From Brugia malayi (lineage: Eukaryota > Nematoda > Chromadorea > Rhabditida > Onchocercidae), in the NCBI RefSeq assembly GCF_000002995.4, contig NW_025062479.1:6627221-6691220 (forward strand): a DNA stretch of 64,000 nt. Reading direction: 5' to 3'. Below are positions 12,146 through 25,300 of the stretch, in pieces (the first letter of the stretch is position 1; every line of letters begins with the position of its first letter). Below the pieces are notes generated by a model. It was not told the DNA's origin and did not search any database. It saw only the letters and a program-made list of their open reading frames with translations. A program made the position numbers and the translations under genes.

Positions 12146-13629
12146 CTTCCCAACACGTGCTGTATATCACATACACGCAATAAAAACAGCTAAACAAGTA
12201 GATAATTAGATAAAACACCGCGTCAGCAAGGAGTTTTGTCCTGGAAGGTATGTTGTTTATGCTCGAGCTTTCTTGAACATTTCATTGTAGTGTATTTATA
12301 GGAAATATAGTGTTGGCGCTAATCTTATGTCAATAACTTTCAAGAAGGGATTTAACCCTACTTGCCGCATTACGTCTAAGCCTTGAATAACATCTCCCCA
12401 TAAGGTAAACTGCATCTGATGCTCACATGACCGCTGTTAAACACTTTAGTAAGGATTCTCGAGAACACAGTCCAATAACACATTAATTTACTGCAATATC
12501 CACAACACTTAGCGGGCGTGTTACAGTACTCGTAATCATTATGAATGCATATGGTAATCAGTCAAAACACCACAGCTTTTCCAATATGCGCGGTTTATCC
12601 TTCTGCTTACAAACAGGAAAAGGTACGCAGCGAATTCTGTATCACAGGTTTTAACCACAAGCTCAAATAGACATTCGCACGGTTGCTAGAGTGGTAAAAA
12701 AAGTATCGTTTAAAAGGAAACACTGCTAACTGCTATGCAATTAACTATCTCATGACTACAGACGATTTTGCGCACGTATTAAGTTAATCCTTCCTTAGTT
12801 GTTAATTCTCTTAGTTAATCTTAAATGGGAAACTTTGGTTCTGTACAAAACAACAATATTCAATGCTATGGAAAATTTACTGCGAAAACAATGTAAGGAA
12901 ACATAAATTGATTAGGAAGCTACAACATTACAATTTTTTTTAAAAGTCTTAGTACACAGCCACTTACAGCGGGATGACAATGAAAAGAATAAGTTAATGA
13001 ATTGTAAAAATACATATGGTGCGTTATATCCTGAAATGGTTATTAACAAAGCACAAACGTACACATATACAAAGAAAATACAAGCACTTTGTTTCATACA
13101 CCAATTTAGAAGCAAAATTCATGAAGACAAACTTACATCATCAATAGAGCTATTACAAATGATAGCTAACGGTATTAACGAGAACGACAAATTACTACGT
13201 ATTTACGTTAAAACATTTCACAACTATTACAAAATCGAAAGCACACACAGATATTGTGTAATGCCACCATTATTATAAAACATGAACAAAGAAGACACTG
13301 CTATGCAATTCATCAAAACTTGGAAGAAAAACCGCAGACAGCATTTTCCCGAACACTTTTATATTACTTGCTGAACATCAACATTACTTCGTTATGAGTA
13401 TGCTAGAGCCAGCAAATAAGTTTAAGCTGCGATTTTATACTAAAGCTATGGAAACTAATTCAGATAGGCTTCCGCACATAACACCGTACCACATAATAAT
13501 ACGATCAGTCATTTTTTTTGGGGAAGGGAAATTTATTTTTCAATTCATAAAGCAGAAATGATGCTTTTCACAACCTACGTTATCAAACAATATTCCATGT
13601 TTATTGCTGGGCACTCTTTTTCTTATTAT
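12146..13629. other. Intergenic between rbc-1 and the RBM7-like gene
   Basis: This should hold the RBM7-like promoter or trans-splice site and the rbc-1 3' UTR. A plus-strand 93-codon open frame at 12997-13278 is AT-rich (Lys, Ile, Tyr, Asn) with no recognisable family; I do not call it a gene. Confidence 0.5.
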
Positions 13630-15700
13630 TCAAGTTACAGCATGTAAAGAACGTATTTTTAGTGAACAGTCGGCACCACATGAAAAAAGACGAACTTCTG
13701 GATCAACATAGAGTTGCTGCACCCCTTGTACTACTGAAGCCACCTGACGCAAGCTGAATCCTCCTCGAGCAACATGTTCACCGTCAAGCGAAGCCACAAG
13801 GTTCGGCACAAGATCAGTATTCCAGACCTATTGCATATGTCCTTATTAATCGAATTTAAAATAAAGAGCACAGCTAAATCAAAAAATGAATATCAGAAAA
13901 TCACCACCGAGAAAAAGTCGGTCAATGATTGAAAATGTTAAATGGAAAATGCACACCTTCCATATATATCAAGTACCTTTGATGAAATTCATTGTTTTTT
14001 CAAATCTGTCAAAAATTTCCTCATGAAAAATCAGTAACCTTTATATCCCCATCATTCGACCCAGCAACAATGATCTGCTGAAATGGATCGCACGCAAGAC
14101 ATTTGACAGAAGAATTTTCGAAACATTTCACGGTACTACGTAATCGACGTTGTCGAACATCCCATACACACAATTCTCCATGTCGTCCACCAGATACTAT
14201 AGTCTAAAAATCGTTCAAATACGATTATTTTTTAAAATATAGTAGGCAGTTTTACCCCGGAGGAAACTATCATGAAGAATAAGTTTGTAACATACGAGCA
14301 CAACTTTCCTGATATCTCCCTTTTATCTACCCTTTTTTTCATAAAATTCCACCGTCACAACCAAAGAAAAAAAAAAAAATTGAGAACCTGACATGATGAC
14401 AAATAGATCACAGAAGTTGCCCCTTCAGGGTGTGCTGTCCATGAATGGATTAGTGCTTTTGACTGTGGCATAAGGGTGTCCCAAAGACTAATGTTTTCGT
14501 CTGATAAACTTAGACCAGCAGTAACCAAAACAGAAGAAGCGGAACCCAGAAATCGAACATCTGCTGCAGATTTAGAATGACATTTCTGATTCTGAAATAA
14601 TGAAAACTACTCCAGCTATATTTGGTGCGCTACTGTATTATCAGCAATAAAAAAACTCACAAAAAACGGCTTCTTCACTGGCAATCCTGGAGTTGTCTGC
14701 CACAAACATAATATTCCATCGTTGTCAACAGATGCAAATTTGCTTCCATTACAGGAAAACAACACTTTCGTGACCTGTTATAAAGAAAAAGTTCCCAAAA
14801 ATTCATAGCCACAATTTAAACAAATCTTTGGAACCAAAAGAAAAGGAAACAAACTTTGGCATATTGTCCAGCTATTCGAGGTGTAAAAACAGGCTGCCCA
14901 ACACCCCACTCCCATAATCGTATTGAGCCATCCGACGATCCACTTACATCTGCAAAAGAATAACATGAAAATCTATTATCGAAAAACCACTGTTTCTTCC
15001 AATGCTTCAAGATTAAGTTGATGTCTACAAATAAAAAGAAAATTGTCAACACAAATGACTGACACATGACGAATAATTAAAGATATTGTGCCTTAATTTA
15101 ATCCTAGTGCATTCAAATAGGATTTAGTAAAATATTCAGAAGAAATAAACGTACAATAAGGCATTGTTGGGTGAGAATCAAGCCTCCGTATTCCATTAAC
15201 TTGTCTTTTATACATCTGCAGAAATTGGATCCAGTGATAAAAAGGCTCATCATAATAGCATAATGCTCACAATCAAATAAACAAAAATGCATGCATTTAT
15301 ACACGTTCAACACAAGTTGTTACCTTTTCCTAATGCAGTTTTCATATTTGCACCATACATGAAGACTTTAGTAAAAGTTGAAAAAGTCAATGACAAAATC
15401 AACATCCAACACAAACCTATGCCACACAAAATCCAAAACATTTTATAATGCACATACCTTTATCAGAGCCTTTCGGCTTCTATCAACAATAAATGGAGTC
15501 ATCTGTATATCAAAAAATGAAAGTAAATTATATGATTAAGTCAAATAAATGAAGGAGAATCTATAAACACAAGCTTCAGCATACTTTGCTTTTGGGAAAA
15601 AAAAAAGAATAGCACTAACAACAAACAGAAGTGCTTACTGTATTTACGGAAGTGGTTTGTTGTCCATTTTCAGTTATTAATTGATAATCATCGTTATCCT
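13630..15700 (-). other. rbc-1: rbc-1 C-terminal WD propeller
   Basis: Exons at about 15460-15505 (MTPFIVDRSRKALIK), about 15155-15217 (VNGIRRLDSHPTMPY), about 14860-14950 (SGSSDGSIRLWEWGVGQP), about 14665-14777 (VDNDGILCLWQ), about 14390-14592 (LSDENISLWDTLMPQ), about 14045-14205 (IVSGGRHGELCVWDVRQRRL) and 13630-13830. The repeated GH/SD...WD pattern and the order match the last propeller of DMXL2. Phase joins I checked (for example IK to MYKR, and PY to VSGS) are consistent. Confidence 0.85.
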
Positions 15701-18700
15701 GCAAATCTCATCATCACAATTACACAGAAATGAAGGATCATTTTCTGAAGAGTGCAACATTTTCAAGTGTCATATTCTGGAGAAAAACTTCAATGCATAA
15801 TAGTCCTGTCCGCAGTAATTTGCTTCTAAAATCCTTAAAATTCGTGACTTCGTTTCTTTTTTTTTATTGAAAGCATGGGCAGTTTCAATCGCTATCCTAC
15901 CTATATAAACCACGAAAACAATCCACTGAACGATGTCAACAGAGTAAACACGACGAACAAAATATGCTAATTTGCAAATCAAGAAATTCACAACTGAACT
16001 AGAATCTAGAATCGTAAACTATGATAAGGGATTTATGAGGAAAAAGAAAATCGAGTTAACCATCAAACACTACTCATAAAAAGAAACCAGATAAGCTATA
16101 GACGTATACCTTAAACACATCCCTTTTTGTTCCATCAAGTGCAACATCAAGTTCTGTTCGATTAAACAACCAAGCAGAAAGTTTTAAATTTTTCGCATCG
16201 TTAAGCAACGCCGTAATATCCATTTCTTGTAATTCTCGTGTATTTGAAACTACTAACCAACCATGTCTCACCTGCAAACAAAATAAAACAGCGCATTATT
16301 CCCTCATGTAAAAAACAGGTAAAACACGAAGTGTAACAAAACAGTCCATAAGGAACTCATATTAGCATTAAGCATCAACACAGCATATAAGAATCAGAAA
16401 ACAGTTACAAATTCCTTTTATTTTATTTTAATAAAAACGAAAAATAATGAAGTCTCATGACCTTATCACTGAATCAACGTGTGTCTTGCTGTATTTTAAA
16501 GCAAAAGTGATAAGCTAACTGATACACCAAGAATTAATCACCAACCTCACTGCAACAAAATGCTGCTATTGGCTCATGCTCTCGCTGCACAATTTTGAAC
16601 ACATTTACGGCATCACTGCTTTCCAACTCGCCTACACCTTCCCGAAGAAAACTCTCGTTCTAAACATTAAAATGCAGTAAGGGAACATATAACTCTGTAA
16701 AATCAGAAATGGTTCAGAATTTATTCAAAATTCAACAAATCAAAGTGATTACAATAATGACCTGCTGATCGGCGAAGCCAAATATATGCTTAATGAAAAG
16801 GGGCAAAATATGATCCTGACGAATCAGATAAAGCCAGATTCTTTTTACCGGCAATACGGATAGATCTGCATATTCGAAAGGTGTATTATTTGTTTCCATT
16901 AAGACAGCGTATTTATTCAGAGGTGATTCTAAAATATATTAAGTTCACTAATGCTTTCATGGAGCGACTGAATATCTTGTAAACGAACAGGAACATATTC
17001 GCAAAAATAAAATGTATCAAATATCAAGAAATTTAAAAACAAACGGAGAGATAGACATGAACTAATGAATGCATTTTCTTAAAAAGTTTTTAAATCCATA
17101 AATAATCAGTAAGCATTCATGAACTTCATTTGTTTTCCCTTGATGAATTTTGAGTAGTGTAGTAAACCTGTTCTATTAAAACAGTCAAATGATGAATAAC
17201 TGCACCGTTATCATCTTTTCTAATAGATAAGTCTGGAAGCAAGTCAGACGGGCATCCATCAAACATTGCACACAAGTGGTCTTCAAGTTGTTTCGCCCAA
17301 TTCTCGATAAGTTTGAAGACAGCATTTGCACGAGGCGATAAGGCTGGCAGTTCTAGAAATTTTATGCTGAGATTAGCGAAGCAAAAAATGAAAAATGTTC
17401 ATAAAATAACAGACTAAAGTACCTGAATATTCTAAGCCAGCAAGTTGCAAAAAGGATTTCATTCGATACAACTGCTGATGGGTCAAAGCTAGACGTAAAA
17501 GCCACCAAGCAAATCCTTCTGAATCAATGTGCTGTTTTTTGTGTAGTTCTTCTTCTAATTCAATTACTGATTCATGATGCTCTTCGTCCGAATCATAACA
17601 CTCATTGAGGATTTCAGGTAAATCTGGCTAGAACAAAGCAATCACAAACAGGATTCAACAAGATAAACTCTAGATTAGGCTCTGGATCCCGATTACGTCC
17701 TAGAATTCGTATAAAATGACGAATCATTAGAAATTCTATAAAAAAAAAAAAAAAAAAAAACTCGAAAAAACTTTTGTTAAGATGACCGATAAAGATACCT
17801 TTTCAGCAAAAAACTGCACCATACTTTTCTTAGGTGGTATCCACTCAAAGGAAACATGTTCTTCTAAAGATCTCGAATTATTTACTGAAAAACCGACGGA
17901 AGATGAAATCGCTGCTTCAACTCCAATCACCTCAGTGTTGCAATTAGCTCGAAATGACGAAGAATCTGCTGAGAGATAATTTTTGTCAGGTTTTATATGA
18001 GTTTGGTTGGAAGAAAAACAACTTGGCACTGTAGTCGTCCATTTCAAGAGTGAGCCTAAATTGAAGTGCTATAAAACCTTTTTTCTAAAGTATAAAAAAA
18101 GATACAAAACTACTTACCAGAAGTTTTTGAGGGAGCTACTTTTTGCATTTTTCCTCCTCCTCCACCAAACAAAATGCCAAATTCTTTCGCACCAATATTA
18201 CGAGCTGTTAATCGCAATAACCATCTAGCATCATAAGTAGCAAGTGCATACGTGAAAAGAGATGCAAAGACCTGAAAATGTTTTGCTTTCTCATTGCATA
18301 AAGCAGTTATAGTTTATCAGTGAATTATCTTAGTAAGGAAACAGAAGCTTTCGATATTATTTCTGATATTGATGAAGAGTCCAAAAAAAAAAGTTTTAAA
18401 TAAAACATGTAGGTAAACCTTTCTTTTGAATGGTTAAAATTAATTAAGCACAAAAATTCTGTTCCACATTATGAAAGCTTACTGCAATGTAAGTTTCAAG
18501 CACAAGTAGTCGAAGTTGTGGAGTTTCTTCATTTTTTTCTCGGCTTAAAATAATCAGTAAATTATCCACTCCTGGCCATTTCGAAGGCAATGTCGTCACT
18601 TGCAAATCTTCGTTTGCTGCAGCTACTCCTGGTAACCTCGCCAAAGCTCTGAAGAACTCACACGGGCATAAAATAATCTATTTCTTACAATGTTTTCTTG

Positions 18701-21700
18701 GAATATATTCCTTTTAAAATAATTCATTAAAATCTAGAGATGACCTCTAACGAGTCATCTCTGGTGACTTTGTTTCACTCTCTAGAGAGTGCAAATACAT
18801 TTTGACCATACCCGTGACTGCTTTCACAAATATTACCGACATTGCAAAGTGATTGGTATAAGCATGAAGATAATCCCTGACATAAGCTATATACTTTATA
18901 GATCTGAAAATAACGACTTATGAATAAAGATTTAAAAAAAAATGAACTTAATGATGAAATTGTAGAGTACAATCGATGAAGAACTGTAGTAAGCATGGTG
19001 AATAAAGTAATGAATAGCTATTTCTTGCTGCAAGAAAAACGTCATCCTTTCATTTATATCCCTAAAGAAGTTTGCAAAAGAGAATTTCTAATTGAAAATG
19101 CCATTTTCCCGTTTAAAAGAAATAAATTGACAGTAGCACAGGAGATCAGTAAATGTTCCGTAGCCTTTTAGTCCTAGTTTCGTTTAAAAGATTTGAAAGA
19201 CTAACTTTAGTCAAAGAACTCTCGATTTGCGGAGGCTCAGAAAGATCGACAAGTGAAAGCAAAATATCAGAACACAGCCTTTTGATAAAACTGAGTGGAG
19301 ATGGAGCAAACATTTCCCGTTGTGAAACTGATGCAACAAAAAGCGGAAACGAATGTGCTGGTAAAGATTCTGCAAAACCATAGATAATATCGATATTTAT
19401 AAATATCTCCCATTAAAAATCATTTTGTAGGACTTAACGGACGGAGTGAAAAATGTGTGAGTTAGAAGTCACAAAAAAATTACAACTGAAAAACAAAAAA
19501 CCACAATTAGAACAAAACGATGCGATGCGAAAAATACAGCAGAAAACAATCATTATATTTCATTTAATTAAAAATTTACCACTAACGAAGAGCTTCGATG
19601 GTCCACAATCTTGCTGTACTTCCATTTGTAATAAAAGAAATTCCATCAACGCAGCAGTTAAGCGATGACTCTGCGAATTATGCAAAATGCAGTAAGATAT
19701 AAAAGTATGCACCAATTTCTGATTAGTACGTAACCACCATCGACGATTTAATACGTGGTGAAACCGAGTTGATATCTCTTCTCTATCCATATGAACAGTC
19801 TTGTGAAGTATCATACTACTACTACAAAATTTCTTTTCAAAAAATGTACTTTTTCTTAAAAACCAATTTTATATCCCAGAATACGATTAAATGGTAGTAA
19901 GAGTTTATTAGAAAATAAAAAAGATACAGATTAGCTTAAATAAGCATGTTTGGAGAACATACCGGAAATGTGCAATACGAAACAACGTAAAACAATACGG
20001 GGAGAAGGCTTTACTGAAATATTAACTGTTTACGGAGAAAAAAAGAATTCAAAACATTACATTACATTATCGTTGAATTCTTCATTCTCAGTAATATCAA
20101 GCTTCAAGCTATTACAATCATTACGATAACCACATATCTTCTGCAGCACACTTACGCCTGCCTCCAACCAATTAAGTAACTAAAAAATTCAGTAAAACAC
20201 CTCAAAGCTACAGTAGTTTTATGTAAAGCAAAAAGAAAGTATCAAATGGTACGAACTTTAACAATAAACTTACTTGAAATCTTAGCTGTCCGCCATCTAC
20301 CTCGAAAGCGCTTGCAAGAGTAGATAACTCTTCAAGAAGAAGTCGTAATGACGCAGTGAACTTCATATGCTGCGCAATGACATCTAGTGTCGCATCACTC
20401 TCACTTGCCTAAAATGGTTACTAATAATCCGGTACTGTAGTAAAATCTGAAGGCAAAATTAAAATGAATTGTAACTTTGGAAACTAAGAAAACAATGCAA
20501 TCTTTTGCATAACGTACTCTATTAGAAACGTCCGAAATAACTTCTGCCATGTTTTCCTTTTGTACCACACCTTCATCTTCTGTTTTCAAGTCATTTAATT
20601 GCGCATTTAATTCAACTGTATGAGCAGATGATACTGGTACACTCCAGTCGATGGTATTTGACTGATTATCCCACGAATCATTTTCTGACAACTTTAGTCT
20701 CTAGAAAAATTTCAACTTGGATAACATGATAAAAAAATGAAAGCCAAATTAAGCAATTTTACAGCACTCATCAGATTTGCAGGAATGTCAGTGGACTTCC
20801 AGCAATAAAAAAAAACTTCCGATGAAATCGACAATTATAATGACACATGTTTAAAACATTCAATTTTCAACATATTTTTAAATATTTAAATCTTTACCTT
20901 TTGTAAATCGAAATTTCAGAAAAGTAATTTGTCCATATTAAATAAAATAAAAATAATTTTGTTATATCTCGGTATTTCCAAGTTCAATTAAAACCAGCTA
21001 TGTCAAATAAAGAAATGAATGTCAAACTCTTACAACGTGTTTATTAATTTCGGGTGACAGAGATACCGATTCTACTACAGTGAGATTTTTTGGCAAACGC
21101 GCTAATACATCAAGTGCAAGTAAGGGACATCCTGATGCCATATGAACGCTTGCAGTTCGGAAATACAATCTTCGCTCAGACGGTGTAATAACTGATGAAA
21201 GATGCTTTACAACTGCCAAGAACTTTTCAGTCGAACTTACCTATAAATAACGGCGATTTATAAGAGAGAAAATTGGTTCCTTTCAGCTTATCTAGAATAA
21301 AACTGACAAAACCAATAAAAAGTGACTTTCCGTACCTGAATCCCAGCATTTATAAGCCTTTGTCGAATAACTAAGTGGTGGATGCGTATAAATGAATAGA
21401 AGTTGAATATATCTGGTAAGGAATACTCCATTGAAGCATCCAAATGAACACAACCTGCTTCATCAACCAAAGTGTTTGCTGCTCGAACGTATTCCTTTAG
21501 ATGCCAGTAAGCCATTGAACGTACGAAAGGATTTCTGTCAAAAATGTATTATTAAAGCGTTGTGACATATAAGCTGACCAACCAAAAATTTTCAAAAACA
21601 GAATTATATATATAAAGCAGTAAAACATACCGGTTTGCTCCAGGTGTGACATCAAAATCTTTTACATCCGTAATTTCCATACCGAAAATTTCTTTACAAA

Positions 21701-22265
21701 GCAAATCCCCAAGTAAATTACCCTGCTCTTCGCACTCTCTTTCACAAAGACGAACTATAATTATTGCAAGTTGCAAATCTTGTAGCTTCTTCAATACTAT
21801 CTGAAAAAGAAAAAAAGCAAAACAAACAGAAATTAAACAAATCAAAATGTAGAAATTATTATAATCAAAAGGAAGTAATAAGAACTCAAACCTGTATGGC
21901 ATCTTTAACTGATCCAGCTAATAAGAAGAATGCAGCGGCATGTTGAAATCGCTGCTTCCCCATCAGCACAAAAGCGTTCTTTAGTGCTGCTTTCTTCCAT
22001 CTTTCTTCATTGAAATCGTGCGTGAAGAAATCCAACATTCTATTGTCCTTAACGGTCTATAAACAGAACAGTATATGAAGGTGAGTGAAATTCATGTCTA
22101 TTAAGATGGTAGCAAGGAAAACAACCTTGAACAAATGAGCTAATAGATTTTTCTTCTTCAGCAAGAGATAATAAAGGCATGCATCCAGTGGATCTTGATT
22201 CTTTTGAAAAGCTGCTTTTGCTAGCTGTAATTTGAAGAATAAGACAAAACAAAAAATAATCTTTT

Positions 22266-22300
<35 letters not shown>

Positions 22301-25300
22301 AACTTTTTCAATGATTGCACGCAGTGACGCAGTGCTTTTTAACCACCAAGCAACTCCTAAAGCTCGCAATTCTTCCCATGACAAAGTGGGCTTCTGCAGA
22401 CATGGAATTGCATTCAACAATTCAGTCTCTGTTTCAGAATGCAAAGCCCAAATAATCTGCGATGGTGAAAGTCCTCTGAAATAATGAGGTCACTAAAAAT
22501 TAAAATATTTAGAAAAAAGGCATTGCAACAGAAATTAGAACTATACACTTTTATTGGTTTCATTTTATCACGTTTAAATCACTAAAGAGATATCAATTTT
22601 CAAACCTTGAACGAAGGCTATGCTTTTGTTGCAGCGGTAGACACAATAACAAATACTCGTGTTGTTTCATGGCCATCAAATATCTTAATCCACACTCGTC
22701 AATAGTTTCAAATCCAACAATAGGTGTAGCATATCCACTTGTTGCATCGCTCATGATCCGCGTCTGAGTTATTTGAAAAGCTGTAAATACATATTTTATC
22801 GTACATCATTTTGCAAAATCAGAATTGTTCCCGTAAAATAAGCATAGTCACATACCTGCGTTTGCTTGCATCGATTTATCCGTGATATCCGATGAGAAAT
22901 GACTTAATGTATCCGCAACTGCCAGGAGGTGCATTTGATCAACACTTGACAAACCTGAAATTACTTTTTATTCTTGAAAAGCTTGGTATTAACAAGGACG
23001 TATGCAAATAAGTAGCAGAAAAAATGTTTACCCGGTAAATGAGTATGAGTAAGAAATTCTGTCAATAAACGATTGTGTCTTGCGGTAAAGCTTGTTGAAA
23101 CAAAAACTGCATGTGCACTATCCATAGAAAATGAGTTTTGACGTGATTTTTTCGGTTCACTATCCATATCTAATGAACCATCTAGATTATCATCCTTAAA
23201 AGATTTATTAAAAATGAACTGAAGACTGTTTAAATAGTACCTATTCTATAGATTCTACGAGAATTCCAAATCTGTATCTTATCCAGTAAGTGACAACTAC
23301 AAATTACTTGTGGTATTTCAGATGTTTTCACTTTGGCCACTGAAAACGGATCACCAGCAGATAAAAGGAGATAAAGCGGTAATGGTGGAATGCCGTCAAG
23401 CTCATCATATTCCAAATTTGAGTCATCAAAGGTATCAGAAAGTCCTCGGGTTGCATCTTGTCCAGAACCTTCCATTTTCAAGTCTCCACTTGTAAGTGAC
23501 ATTTTACGTATTGAAGAAGCTCGTGACAACGGATTTGGTATTGAAACATTTAACTGCTGCAAATGAAAACATAAGCTATTATTGTTGTGCTATAATACGA
23601 CCTAATCTGAAGCATATATATTTCATACATAAAACTGAAACATTACCTTTAAACTTTTCAGAACATGCAATAATATTGCTTTGACCACATGTGTCCTACC
23701 AGAATTAAGTAGCTCAATAAGCAACTTTGGATGATACTGCGGCAAAATGGGACTTGCCAAACGCGCAGCTTCGAATAAACCTTCTTCGCTAATAGCTTCA
23801 AGTACATGCACGTCTTTCAGAAGCAATGTTTGCAAATCATAAGGTGCCGAATACATCCTTGAAAGTGACAAATAATTAAGTGATTGAATAAGAAAGAGTG
23901 CAACCGATGAGATGAAAAAAAAGAGAAAACCTCTGTAGCAAATCCTTGTACAGTTTCTGCTTGTTCAAAGAGACGGAATCTTGCTTAGACTTCTTTAATA
24001 ACTGATCCAAGCTAGAATGTGAAGAGATACTCAAACCATCAAGCGCAAGATGGCTAGATGATTTAGCTCTGAAAATAGTATTAGAAAAAAAAATAGAGTT
24101 CTTACTAAGTTTTGAAAACAATTCATTAAGCTTATTAAATACCGGGAAGATCTAAAATATTTATAAAAATTTAAAAAGACTTAATATAAACCTACCTAGA
24201 AAGATCTTTAGTAACTTCTGCCACTTTTTCATTTTTAGGAAACTCCGCTAGGAAATTCCACTGATTATAACAACGCATTTCACTTTGCATACCGATAATT
24301 AATAAGCCATCACGAACCCAACCTAATGTTGTTGGCAACGGTGGCAAACCATCAGCTGATTCTAGCTCTAAAAACCGTATGCAAAGCCACCGCACCTGAA
24401 AGTCCAATTAATATCACATAAATATTTCGCAAATTATCTTTTAAAAATGTAAAGATGTTCAACGTATTTGGAAAATCTTGAAATGTCAACAATTTTTAAC
24501 CAATACAAATAATTGTTCCATAGAAAGTGACTATATCCTCTTAATAACACGTAAAGCAATAAACTAAAAATGAAAAACATTTGGCATCTTTTCCGTCTTG
24601 TTTTCATAACAGTTGATCTTTTAGTAATATTACGTTGCTTTAAAAAGAAAATTTTCTTATCTACTTTATCAACAACACTGTATATTGTTTCCCATCACTG
24701 CAACACAAACATTTTTTTAAACATGGGAATCAAAATAATTATTCAACATAATACTAGCGCATAAGCGCGAAAAGCATTAAAAATTAAATTAAAAACAATT
24801 CTACATTCTATGGCCAAATTTAGTTTTCTCTGAAAATCCACACGCAAAAACAAGTTGGAAATTACATCCAGATTTTTTATTGTTAAACACAAATAATTTT
24901 ACAAAACTAACCAAACGAGTTGATACGGTTTCCGGATTTGCAAGTGAAGAAGCCTTTCTCAGAGGACCTCGACGATGTGTGTCATGTTCTTTCATCATTA
25001 CAATATTTCTTTGTGCAGCACCCTGGGATACTTGGGTATATAAAAAAATATATGTACCCAATGCCACCGTAAGAATATATGAACCATTTTCAGCAGAAAC
25101 CCATTTCAGACATACATTATTAACTGGCATCTCTGTACAAAATCCTGAAACAGTAAATAAAAATAACAAGCTGCCGTAAGATTTTTTTTCTCTTTGCTTC
25201 TTGCCTATGAAATTTGCAGTTGTCTCTCCTCCAATAATTTCTAAAAGCCAGCGGGTATATCTACTTAATTCTCCTTCTAACCAGTATAATGCTCATAATT

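Noticed and set aside
12997..13278. 93-codon plus-strand open frame
   Set aside because: AT-rich composition favours Lys, Ile, Tyr and Asn, no splice context and no family; could be chance.
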